From NCBI RefSeq assembly GCF_029963765.1, contig NZ_JALBYU010000014.1, positions 62,001-126,000 on the forward strand: a DNA stretch of 64,000 bases, in the 5' to 3' direction. The stretch comes from Pseudomonas sp. UYIF39 (GTDB taxonomy: Bacteria > Pseudomonadota > Gammaproteobacteria > Pseudomonadales > Pseudomonadaceae). Numbering within the stretch: position 1 is the first letter of the stretch; each line of letters starts with the position of its first letter. The position numbers were made by a program, and so were the translations under genes. This document shows positions 54,586 through 62,958 of the stretch, in pieces. The notes under the pieces are model-generated. The model was not told the DNA's origin, did no database searches, and worked only from the letters and a program-made list of their open reading frames with translations.

Positions 54586-56553
54586 TCACGCGCCAGTTGA
54601 GGTCGGGCTTGTTGCGGAAACATTGCGACTTAATAGGTCGCGCAGTTGATTTTTCTCTTCGGCACTCAGTTCACTTTGACGTGCTTTCCTGAGAAGTTGT
54701 TCCAGGTTTCGCTCGCGTTGGCGGGCTGACAAGCTAGTAATGGTGTCGAAAAACTGTTGTTCAAGGTTATCTCCGTCAATCAGCCATTCCTTTTCCGCCA
54801 GCGCCTTGAGCAAACGTCCTTGCTCCGTACCGTGCCAGCGTGCAATCAGCTGAAATGAGTTTAGCTTGGGATTCTTCTGTACGGCTTCGAGAAGGGCCAC
54901 CAGTAATTGCGTATTGGTGTGATCCTCGGCAGCAAAGTGCCCGGCATCCTCGACTTTCTCGGCCAATTGTGGGTGATGCAATAGCGTGCGCAAGGCGGCC
55001 AGGGTCGGCGGCTCTACAGCGGCCGGCACCCGTGGCGCGCGGGGTTGATCGTGATCACCACCGCGTTTGCCGTTTTTGTCCCACGGTTTTTTGTCCCATT
55101 TTTTGCCGCCGGCGCCGGGTTTCTTCGGCGTCCATTCCTGCTGCGGCACATACATCTCTTGTGCCTGCGGCTGATGGTAGTCGCTGTAATCCGGCATGGC
55201 GTCATAATCGATCCCCGGGTCGTACGCCGGCGGAGCTTCCTGAGGTGCGCTTTGTACCAGTTGGCTCACGGCTTCACCGCTAAGCCCAGTAATTTCGGTC
55301 AGGCGCTGGCGCATCAGGATGCGCAGGTTTGCACCCGGGACTTTGTCGATCAGCGGCGCGGCGAGGGTGGCCATGTGGGCCTTGCCTTCGAGCGAGCGTG
55401 GGTCCGATTCCTCGGTCAGCTGTTGAAAAAAATAATCTGCTAATGGTTGGGCATGCTGATTGATCCGTGCGCGGAAGGCATCGGTGCCTTCGGAGCGGAC
55501 CAGCGTGTCCGGGTCTTCGCCTTCGGGGAGGAACAGAAAGCGTGCGCGCCGCCCGTCCTGCAGGCTTGGCAGCGCAGCCTCCAATGCCCGCCATGCGGCA
55601 TTTCGACCTGCCTGATCGCCGTCGAAACAGAACAGCACGTTGGGCACGACGCGAAACAGTCGCTTCAAGTGCTCTTCGCTGGTGGCGGTGCCCAGAGTCG
55701 CGACAGCATTGCGCAGGCCTTGCTGGGCGAGGGCGATAACATCCATATAGCCTTCGACGACGATGATTTCGTCGAGGTTGCGGTTGTTCTTGCGCGCTTC
55801 ATAAAGACCGTAGAGTTCCTGGCCCTTATGGAATACCGGGGTTTCCGGTGAGTTCAGGTATTTCGGCTTGTCGTCGCCCAATACCCGGCCACCGAAGGCG
55901 ATGATTCGCCCGCGGCTGTCGCGGATCGGGAACATCACGCGATCGCGGAAGCGGTCATAGCGTTTGCCGGTTTCGGCGTTCTCGATCAGCAGGCCGGCAT
56001 CGATCATGGCTTTCTGTTGCAGGGTGTCGCTGCTCAAGTGCTTGAACAGATTGTCCCAGCCGGGCGGGGCAAAGCCGAGGCCGAAGTCTCGGGCGATTTC
56101 GCCGGTCAGTCCGCGACCTTTCAAGTAATCCACAGCTGCTTTTCGCGATGGATGGCTTTTCAGTGCCTGGCGGTAAAAGTCTGCGGCGGCGGTGAGCAGC
56201 GGGTAGAGCGGCGAATCGGTCGGCTGCCGCGGTTTGTGCGGCCGCCCGCTTTCTTCGCGGGGGATTTCCATGCCGGCGGCTTTGGCCAGTTCTTCGACGG
56301 CCTGGACGAAATCCAGATTGTCGTGGTCCATCATGAAGCCGAGGGCGTTGCCGCCAGCGCCGCAGCCGAAGCAGTAGTAGAACTGCTTGTCGGGGCTGAC
56401 GCTGAAGGAGGGGGTTTTCTCTTTGTGAAACGGGCAGCAGGCGGTGTAATTCTTGCCGGCCTTTTTCATTTGCAGGCGCGAGCTGACCACATCGACGATG
56501 TCGGTGCGGTTCAGAAGGTCGTCAATGAAGCTCTGGGGAATTAGCCCGGCCAT
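54586..56553 (-). CDS. dnaG: DNA primase
   Basis: 655 residues. Zinc ribbon C40, H43, C61, C64 (ACCPFHKEKTPSF, YYCFGCGAGG); RNA polymerase core with TOPRIM motifs VVEGYMDVIAL and FCFDGDQAGRNAAW; a variable linker about 450-510; and a C-terminal helicase-binding domain from about 520. Makes RNA primers with DnaB. Same strand as rpoD. The upstream gap to rpsU is unusually empty. Confidence 0.98.
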   Translation of the reverse strand: MAGLIPQSFIDDLLNRTDIVDVVSSRLQMKKAGKNYTACCPFHKEKTPSFSVSPDKQFYYCFGCGAGGNALGFMMDHDNLDFVQAVEELAKAAGMEIPREESGRPHKPRQPTDSPLYPLLTAAADFYRQALKSHPSRKAAVDYLKGRGLTGEIARDFGLGFAPPGWDNLFKHLSSDTLQQKAMIDAGLLIENAETGKRYDRFRDRVMFPIRDSRGRIIAFGGRVLGDDKPKYLNSPETPVFHKGQELYGLYEARKNNRNLDEIIVVEGYMDVIALAQQGLRNAVATLGTATSEEHLKRLFRVVPNVLFCFDGDQAGRNAAWRALEAALPSLQDGRRARFLFLPEGEDPDTLVRSEGTDAFRARINQHAQPLADYFFQQLTEESDPRSLEGKAHMATLAAPLIDKVPGANLRILMRQRLTEITGLSGEAVSQLVQSAPQEAPPAYDPGIDYDAMPDYSDYHQPQAQEMYVPQQEWTPKKPGAGGKKWDKKPWDKNGKRGGDHDQPRAPRVPAAVEPPTLAALRTLLHHPQLAEKVEDAGHFAAEDHTNTQLLVALLEAVQKNPKLNSFQLIARWHGTEQGRLLKALAEKEWLIDGDNLEQQFFDTITSLSARQRERNLEQLLRKARQSELSAEEKNQLRDLLSRNVSATSPTSTGA

Positions 56554-57035
56554 GGCGTTCTCGTCATCTGCGCTGCAATGGATCCGAAACGAAGAGCGGC
56601 TGAGCGAGGGTCGTTGTTTGAGGCGCGCAAAATGTGCGGCTCGACCAATGTCGTCTGCGTAATCGCTGTCGGGAAGTGTATCTGCCGAAAATCCACTGAC
56701 GTTAGTACCAATCAGTATTCGACTATTTGAAAGTGTTGCGCTGAATCCGGCTGCGGCCTGTCGATGGCCTCGGATAGCTCATAAGCTGGCACGCAAGAAG
56801 GTGCCTTGGGCTGATCGTCGTGAGAGGAATCAGTGGGTGTGCTCGTCAGTAGCCTTGGAAGGCTCGTCAGAAAAGACGTGCACCGCTGGCAGAAGAGCCA
56901 GGTCTGACGCTGTGAAGCAGATTTGTCTCGGTCGCGTGTGCGGCTTTGACGGTGAAGCATCAAGCGTTTTCCGCAAATGCCATTAGCCCGGCTGAGGGCC
57001 GGGCTTGGCAGAAGCTTGCTACGAACGTCTGTGTA
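56554..57035. other. Gap between rpsU and dnaG without a yqeY-like gene
   Basis: 482 bases with no convincing coding sequence on either strand. A GC stem AGCCCGGC / GCCGGGCT (56985-57005) lies just after rpsU without a T-run. Other Pseudomonas genomes have, as I recall, a GatB/YqeY-domain gene of about 150 residues here; I find no trace of it. Confidence 0.6.
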
Positions 57036-57251
57036 TTAGTACAGACGAACGGCGCGGCGCTGTTCGCGCTGAACTTTCTTGGCGTGACGCTTAACAGCGG
57101 CTGCTGCTTTGCGCTTACGCTCAGAAGTAGGCTTCTCGTAGAATTCGCGGCTACGAACTTCAGCCAGTACACCGGCTTTTTCGCAGGAGCGCTTGAAACG
57201 ACGCAGAGCTACGTCGAAGGGTTCGTTCTCTTTTACTTTGACGGCTGGCAT
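57036..57251 (-). CDS. rpsU: 30S ribosomal protein bS21
   Basis: 71 residues, the normal length. [21 protein letters not shown] and then basic [21 protein letters not shown]. Helps mRNA binding during initiation. First gene of the rpsU-dnaG-rpoD set and divergent from tsaD, from which it is separated by about 200 bases that hold both promoters. Confidence 0.98.
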
Positions 57252-57450
57252 CCAGAGCTACCTTCATTCATTACCGGGGTCAACATCCTCGTGGCAAAAG
57301 AGCACTTGAAGACGTCGGTTTTTAAGGGTTGCGGATGTTAACCCCTCATCGCTCGGAATGCAAAGCCTCTGATCGAAAACCGCTGGTCGGGGCATCACGT
57401 GGCGACTATTATGCGCGCCTTCGAATTCAGCCTAAACAAGGCGCAAACCC

Positions 57451-58476
57451 ATGCTAGTACTGGGATTAGAAACCTCCTGCGACGAAACTGGTGTCGCATT
57501 ATATGACAGTGAGCGCGGCCTGCTGGCCGACGCGCTGTTCAGCCAGATCGACCTGCACCGCGCCTATGGCGGGGTCGTGCCGGAGCTGGCCTCGCGGGAC
57601 CACGTCAAACGCATGCTGCCCTTGATTCGTCAGGTGTTGGCCGAAGCTGACTGTGTGCCGACCGAGATCGACGCGATCGCTTATACCGCGGGTCCTGGCC
57701 TGGTCGGTGCCTTGCTCGTGGGCGCCTCTTGCGCTCAGGCGCTGGCCTTCGCCTGGGGTATTCCGGCGCTGGGTGTGCACCACATGGAAGGTCACCTGCT
57801 GGCGCCGATGCTGGAGTCGCAACCACCGCAATTCCCGTTCGTCGCTTTGTTGGTGTCTGGCGGTCATACGCAGCTGGTTCAGGTCGACGGGATCGGTCAA
57901 TACACGCTGTTGGGCGAGACCCTCGACGATGCCGCCGGTGAAGCTTTTGACAAGACCGCGAAGATGATGGGGCTCAATTATCCGGGTGGTCCGGAAATCG
58001 CTCGACTGGCGGAACAAGGGGTTGCAGGACGTTTCACTTTCCCGCGCCCGATGTGCGACCGTCCAGGACTGGCTTTCAGTTTCAGTGGCTTGAAAACCTT
58101 CGCCCTGAACACCTGGCAGCAGAGCGTCAGCGCCGGGGACGACAGCGAGCAAGCCCGTTGCGACATCTCGCTGGCGTTCCAGCAGGCCGTGGTGGAGACT
58201 TTGACCATCAAGTGCAAGCGTGCCCTGAAACAGGCCAGCATGAAGCGTCTGGTGATCGCTGGCGGCGTCAGCGCCAACAAGGCACTGCGTACCTCACTGG
58301 AGAAGATGCTCGGCGACATGAAGGGTGATGTTTTTTATGCTCGTCCGGAGTTCTGCACCGACAACGGCGCGATGATTGCCTTTGCCGGCTGCCAGCGTTT
58401 GCAGGCCGGTCAGCATGAAAGCCTGGCGATCAGCGTGCAGGCGCGTTGGCCGATGGAGCAATTGTCGGCGCTGTGA
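57451..58476 (+). CDS. tsaD: tRNA threonylcarbamoyladenosine synthase subunit TsaD
   Basis: 341 residues, ASKHA fold. Metal-binding H111 and H115 in GVHHMEGHLLAP; LVSGGHTQL; and the C-terminal metal Asp in FCTDNGAMIAFAGC. With TsaB and TsaE it transfers the threonylcarbamoyl group to A37 of ANN-reading tRNAs. Essential in most bacteria. The front MLVLGLETSCDETGVA is the family start. Confidence 0.98.
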   Translation: MLVLGLETSCDETGVALYDSERGLLADALFSQIDLHRAYGGVVPELASRDHVKRMLPLIRQVLAEADCVPTEIDAIAYTAGPGLVGALLVGASCAQALAFAWGIPALGVHHMEGHLLAPMLESQPPQFPFVALLVSGGHTQLVQVDGIGQYTLLGETLDDAAGEAFDKTAKMMGLNYPGGPEIARLAEQGVAGRFTFPRPMCDRPGLAFSFSGLKTFALNTWQQSVSAGDDSEQARCDISLAFQQAVVETLTIKCKRALKQASMKRLVIAGGVSANKALRTSLEKMLGDMKGDVFYARPEFCTDNGAMIAFAGCQRLQAGQHESLAISVQARWPMEQLSAL

Positions 58477-58510
58477 TGATGTGCGGGATGGCCGCGCTCA
58501 TGTCCGGTAT

Positions 58511-59080
58511 TTAAAAATGCCGTTCGCGCCCGGCAAACAGGTCGCGTAGATTGCCCCGGTGGCGCCAGACGATCAGTCCCGTGATTGCGCTCATGGGCAG
58601 CAGTGCCGCCGGCTCCTGCCAGGCCAGCAACGGCAGGGTCAGCGGTGTGGCGATCAAGGCCGCCAGTGAGCTGGTGCGAGTCAGGTAGAACGTCAGCAGC
58701 CAGGCGCAAACCGCCAGCAGCGCGGCGGGCGGGTAGAGACCCAGCAACATGCCGGCAGCGGTGGCGACACCCTTGCCACCGCGAAAGCGAAAGTACAGCG
58801 GGAACAGGTGACCGATAACGGCACACACGCCGATCCAGGCCTGTTCTTGAAGCGAAAGGTCCGCAACGCCGGCGATCAGTACGGGTAGCAGGCCTTTGAA
58901 GAGGTCCCCGATCAAGGTCAGGACGGCGAGTTTCTTGCCGGCCAGGCGCAACATGTTGGTGGCGCCGGCATTGCCCGAGCCACTCATTCGCGGATCGGGG
59001 TTACCGGTCAGGCGGCTGAGCAAGATGGCGAAGGACAGAGAGCCGAGCAGGTAGGCGAGGGTCGCCAGTAACCAAAACAT
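58511..59080 (-). CDS. plsY: Acyl-phosphate glycerol-3-phosphate acyltransferase
   Basis: 189 residues from the ATG at 59080 (MFWLLATLAYLLGSLSFAIL); a few codons upstream are also open. Five membrane helices and the PlsY motifs GSLSFAILLSR, GSGNAGATNMLR, and GHLFPLYFRFRGGKGVATAAG. Inner-membrane first acylation step of phospholipid synthesis from acyl-phosphate made by PlsX. Convergent with tsaD. Confidence 0.96.
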   Translation of the reverse strand: MFWLLATLAYLLGSLSFAILLSRLTGNPDPRMSGSGNAGATNMLRLAGKKLAVLTLIGDLFKGLLPVLIAGVADLSLQEQAWIGVCAVIGHLFPLYFRFRGGKGVATAAGMLLGLYPPAALLAVCAWLLTFYLTRTSSLAALIATPLTLPLLAWQEPAALLPMSAITGLIVWRHRGNLRDLFAGRERHF

Positions 59081-59154
59081 GCTAACTATTCCGGGCAAGG
59101 ACGCCCTGATTCTAACGGCGCATTGCGCCCTTGTCGTGCAGCGGAGAAAAGTGC

Positions 59155-59511
59155 TTGGACAGAGTGTTTATCGAGGGCCTGGAAGTCGACACCGTGATTG
59201 GTGCCTATGACTGGGAACGAGGCATCCGACAGTGCTTGCGTCTTGACCTGAGTTTCGCCTGGGATAATCGCCCGGCCGCCGCCGGTGATGACCTGACTCT
59301 GGCGCTCGATTACGCCAGTGTGTCGTCGCGTATCCAGGCTTTTGCCGAGCAGGCGCAGTTCCAGCTGGTCGAGACCTTCGCCGAGCGTCTGGCTGAAGTC
59401 CTGATGAGCGAATTCAACATCACCTGGATGCGCCTCAAGCTGACCAAGCCAGGCGCCATCCCGGCTGCCACGGGTGGTGTGGGCGTGGAGATCGAGCGCG
59501 GATGTCGCTGA
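59155..59511 (+). CDS. folB: Dihydroneopterin aldolase
   Basis: 118 residues from a TTG start at 59155 with GGAG eight bases upstream; the in-frame sequence before it is not conserved. LDRVFIEGLEVDTVIGAYDWERGIRQ is the normal front; catalytic Tyr/Lys region includes LVETFAERLAE and LTKPGAIPAATGGVGVEIER. Cleaves dihydroneopterin in folate synthesis. Overlaps folK by ten bases. Confidence 0.95.
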   Translation: MDRVFIEGLEVDTVIGAYDWERGIRQCLRLDLSFAWDNRPAAAGDDLTLALDYASVSSRIQAFAEQAQFQLVETFAERLAEVLMSEFNITWMRLKLTKPGAIPAATGGVGVEIERGCR

Positions 59512-60020
59512 CTCAGGTGTTTCTCGGGCTCGGTAGCAATATCGAGCGCGAATCCCATTTGCAGGCTGGCCTGGAAGCCTTGGCAGGTTTCCTGGTGGAT
59601 ATACGCTGCTCGGCAGTGTTCGAAAGCCAGCCGGTGGGAATCAAGAGCGGGCCATTCTTCAATTTTGTGGTGTCGGCTTTTACCGATTTGCCGCTGATGG
59701 AGCTGGATCGCCGGCTGAAATTCATCGAGGCAGACAACGGCCGTTATGCGCCGGATCGCAAGGGGTTGCCGCTGGATATCGACGTGCTGCTGTTCGGCGA
59801 TCTGGTGGGCAACTTTGATGGCTTGATACTGCCGCGGGCGGAAATTCTGAAAAATGCCTTTGTGCTGTGGCCGTTGTCGCTGATTGCGCCGGATCGCGTG
59901 CATCCAGGTGTAGGCAAGAGTTTTGCGGCTTTGTGGCGCGAGGCGCAGATTGATCAGGTGTTGGCGCCGGTGGCGTTCGAGTGGCGCGGTGAGCAGCTGA
60001 CGCCCTCAAATTTGCTGTAA
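59502..60020 (+). CDS. folK: HPPK (hydroxymethyl-dihydropterin pyrophosphokinase)
   Basis: 172 residues. Seen: LGLGSNIERESHLQAGLEAL, SGPFFNFVVSAFT, RYAPDRKGLPLDIDVLLFGD (the Mg-binding D-I-D) and LPRAEILKNAFVLWPL. Adds diphosphate to the pterin made by FolB, which explains the overlap of the two genes. Followed by a REP pair. Confidence 0.96.
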   Translation: MSLTQVFLGLGSNIERESHLQAGLEALAGFLVDIRCSAVFESQPVGIKSGPFFNFVVSAFTDLPLMELDRRLKFIEADNGRYAPDRKGLPLDIDVLLFGDLVGNFDGLILPRAEILKNAFVLWPLSLIAPDRVHPGVGKSFAALWREAQIDQVLAPVAFEWRGEQLTPSNLL

Positions 60021-60021
60021 A

Positions 60022-60105
60022 GCAAAAGATTGCAGCCTTCGGCAGCTCCTGCATGGATTGATTTGCGCCCCGTAGGAGATGCCGAAGGCTGCGATCTTTT
60101 GCCCT
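60022..60105. repeat. REP pair, class A, between folK and cca
   Basis: Facing arms with core AAAAGATTGCAGCCTTCGGC and its near complement in the right arm. Same type as 7096-7180. It fills the space between the convergent folK and cca genes. Confidence 0.88.
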
Positions 60106-60108
60106 TGC

Positions 60109-61332
60109 TTAGGCTTTTTCTTTGTAAGCCTTCAGCGCCTTGAGCCGTTCGCGCTTGATCGCCTCGCCCAGCTCCGGCCCCTTGAATCCCTTCTCCAGCA
60201 GCGGCTGAACCGCTACGGTCCGAGCAGCATTTGCCGCCCCCCGCAAATAATCAGCCTGTGGATAACTTCGCTGCTCCAGCCCTTTACGTCCACGCGCGTC
60301 CATCTCGCACGCCGCGATAAATTCCTCGAACCGCTGCGGCCGACGGTAAATGTCAAAACTCTGCAGCAACTCCAGCAAAGTCGACGGCTTCAGCTCCAGG
60401 GCGCGATGGCCGTGGGTGTGATATTCGCCCGCCAGCAGAGCCAGCTCCTGACAGTCCTTCGGCGCCTTGAAGCGTTCGTTGACCGCTTTGATCAGTTTCA
60501 GGCCCTTGTGCTCATGAGCAATGTGTCGGGGCCACTCCTCTTCGGGCGTCAGTCCCTTGCCGAGGTCGTGCAGCAGGCAGGCCCAGCGCACGGTAAGTGG
60601 TTGTTTGTGCCGCGCCGCTTGCTCCAGCACGCTCAATATGTGCACGCCCGTGTCGATTTCCGGATGGTGGGCTTCCGGTTGCGGTACGCCGAACAGGGCA
60701 TCGACTTCCGGCATCAATACCTTGAGAGCGCCACACTCGCGCAGCACTTCGATGAATACCTGGGGTTGGTCTTCCATCAGAGCGCGGGAGATTTCCTTCC
60801 AGCTGCGTTCCGCGGTCAAGGCCTCCAGTTCGCCTGATTCGCTGAGTTGGCGCATCAGCTCCAGTGTCTCCGGCGCCACGGTGAAACCGAGCCCCGCATA
60901 ACGAGCTGCGAAGCGGGCAACGCGCAGAACCCTGAGCGGATCTTCGGCGAATGCGGGGGAAACGTGACGAAGCAAGCGCGCCTCTAGATCGCGCTGGCCG
61001 TGGTAAGGATCGGTCAGGTTCTGTTGATCGTCTTCAGCCATGGCATTGATGGTCAGGTCACGACGGATCAGGTCTTCTTCAAGGGTAACTTCGGGGCTGG
61101 CGTGAAAGGTAAAGCCGCCGTAACCGCGTCCGCTTTTGCGCTCGGTCCGGGCGAGGGCGTATTCCTCGCCGCTTTTGGGATGAAGAAAAACCGGGAAATC
61201 CGCACCCACCGGGCGAAAGCCCTTGGCGAGCATTTCTTCAGTGGTGGCACCAACCACAACCCAGTCGATGTCTGTGACAGGCTTGCCCAGCAGGTGATCG
61301 CGTACCGCACCGCCGACTTTAAAAATCTGCAT
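60109..61332 (-). CDS. cca: Multifunctional CCA tRNA nucleotidyltransferase
   Basis: 407 residues. Head motif FKVGGAVRDHLLGKPVTDIDWVVVG with the metal aspartates D21 and D23; RRDLTINAMAED; and a C-terminal HD domain with LLHDLGKGLTP, found in the gammaproteobacterial type that also has phosphodiesterase and phosphatase activity. Repairs 3'-CCA ends of tRNAs. Upstream gap of 63 bases to spoVR. Confidence 0.96.
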   Translation of the reverse strand: MQIFKVGGAVRDHLLGKPVTDIDWVVVGATTEEMLAKGFRPVGADFPVFLHPKSGEEYALARTERKSGRGYGGFTFHASPEVTLEEDLIRRDLTINAMAEDDQQNLTDPYHGQRDLEARLLRHVSPAFAEDPLRVLRVARFAARYAGLGFTVAPETLELMRQLSESGELEALTAERSWKEISRALMEDQPQVFIEVLRECGALKVLMPEVDALFGVPQPEAHHPEIDTGVHILSVLEQAARHKQPLTVRWACLLHDLGKGLTPEEEWPRHIAHEHKGLKLIKAVNERFKAPKDCQELALLAGEYHTHGHRALELKPSTLLELLQSFDIYRRPQRFEEFIAACEMDARGRKGLEQRSYPQADYLRGAANAARTVAVQPLLEKGFKGPELGEAIKRERLKALKAYKEKA

Positions 61333-61395
61333 AAAAAACCTCCGTTAGCCCGACAGAATAACCTTTGCGTCGAACCTCCGGAGGCAGAAACAGGA

Positions 61396-62958
61396 TCAAA
61401 GATGGATGACAGCCAGGTCCAACCGGCCGTAGTCCCCCTCGCTGTGTTCGCTTCTGGGCGGAACATGGTGGACTTTCATGACCTGGTCGCCTTGCAGGGT
61501 TTCCAGGTGAATGTCGAAGCCCCACAACCTATGCAGGTGCTTGAGCACTTCCTCGGTGGACTCGCCCAGCGGTTTGCGGTCGTGTTGCTGGTGACGCAGG
61601 GTTAGAGAGCGGTCGCCGCGCCGATCGATGCTGTAGATCTGCACGTTGGGTTCGCGATTGCCGAGGTTGTATTGTGCCGCCAGGGTTTCACGGATGATCC
61701 GGTAGCCCGGCTCATCGTGAATGGCTGGCACCAGCAGATCGTCCTTCTGGTCGTCATCAAGAATGCTGAACAACTTCAGGTCACGGATCACCTGGGGTGA
61801 CAGGTACTGCAGGATGAAGCTTTCATCCTTGAAGCTACTCATGGCGAACTTGATGCTCGACAGCCAGTCGGTGCCGGCAATCTCAGGGAACCAGCGGTAG
61901 TCCTCTTCGGTCGGGTGTTCACACATGCGGCGAATGTCCCGGTACATGGCAAAACCCAGGGTGTAGGGGTTGATGCCGTTGTAGTAGGGGCTGTCGAAGC
62001 CGGGTTGATAGACCACGCTGGTGTGGGACGTCAAAAACTCCATCATGAAGCCGTCGGTCACCAGGCCTTCGTCATACAGGTCGTTCATCAGGGTGTAATG
62101 CCAGAACGTGGCCCAACCCTCGTTCATCACCTGAGTCTGACGTTGCGGGTAGAAATACTGAGCGATCTTGCGCACGATCCGTACGATTTCCCGCTGCCAT
62201 GGCTCCAGCAGCGGTGCGTGTTTTTCGATGAAGTAGAGGATATTTTCCTGAGGTTCAGCGGGGAAGCGCGCGTTGTCCTTGTCGCTGTACTTGTCTGCAC
62301 CTTTTGGAATGGTCCGCCACAGATCGTTGATCTGTTTCTGCAAATGCTCTTCCCGATCCTTTTGCCGGCGACGTTCTTCTTCGGCGGAAATCGGATAGGG
62401 TCGTTTGTAGCGATCGACCCCATAGTTCATCAGGGCGTGGCAGGAATCCAGAAGGTCCTCGACTGCGTCGATACCGTGGCGCTCCTCGCATTGCATGATG
62501 TATTGCTTGGCGAAGACCAGGTAATCGATGATCGAACTGGCGTCAGTCCAGGTGCGGAACAGGTAGTTGCCTTTGAAAAAACTGTTATGCCCGTAGCAGG
62601 CATGGGCGACGACCAACGCCTGCATGCAGATGGTGTTTTCTTCCATCAAATACGCGATGCACGGGTCCGAGTTGATCACGATTTCGTACGCCAGCCCCAT
62701 CTGGCCGCGAGAGTAGGATTTCTCGGTGCTGAGGAAGTGTTTGCCGTAGGACCAATGGTGATAACCCAGCGGCATGCCGACGGAGGCATAGGCGTCCATC
62801 ATCTGCTCGGCGGTGATCACCTCGATCTGGTTAGGGTAAGTATCGAGTGCGTAACGAGCCGCCAGACGACTGATTTCTTTGTCGTAGGCCTGAATCAGCT
62901 CGAACGTCCATTCGGAACCGGTGGAAATGGGTTGGCGCTTCTGCTCTTTGGCGGTCAT
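61396..62958 (-). CDS. SpoVR-family protein
   Basis: 520 residues (E. coli YcgB is about 510). Conserved front SEWTFELIQAYDKEISRLA, then HHWSYGKHFLSTEKSYSRGQMGLAYEIVINSDPCIAYLMEEN-type segments, VAHACYGHNSFFKGN and MNEGWATFWHY. Biochemical role unknown; the gene belongs to the prkA-yeaH-spoVR set linked to stationary phase and nitrogen or stress signalling. ATGA overlap with yeaH confirms an operon. Confidence 0.94.
   Translation of the reverse strand: MTAKEQKRQPISTGSEWTFELIQAYDKEISRLAARYALDTYPNQIEVITAEQMMDAYASVGMPLGYHHWSYGKHFLSTEKSYSRGQMGLAYEIVINSDPCIAYLMEENTICMQALVVAHACYGHNSFFKGNYLFRTWTDASSIIDYLVFAKQYIMQCEERHGIDAVEDLLDSCHALMNYGVDRYKRPYPISAEEERRRQKDREEHLQKQINDLWRTIPKGADKYSDKDNARFPAEPQENILYFIEKHAPLLEPWQREIVRIVRKIAQYFYPQRQTQVMNEGWATFWHYTLMNDLYDEGLVTDGFMMEFLTSHTSVVYQPGFDSPYYNGINPYTLGFAMYRDIRRMCEHPTEEDYRWFPEIAGTDWLSSIKFAMSSFKDESFILQYLSPQVIRDLKLFSILDDDQKDDLLVPAIHDEPGYRIIRETLAAQYNLGNREPNVQIYSIDRRGDRSLTLRHQQHDRKPLGESTEEVLKHLHRLWGFDIHLETLQGDQVMKVHHVPPRSEHSEGDYGRLDLAVIHL

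Noticed and set aside
56712..56963. Minus-strand frame of 83 codons between rpsU and dnaG as a YqeY protein
   Set aside because: The translation has none of the YqeY features and no ribosome site.
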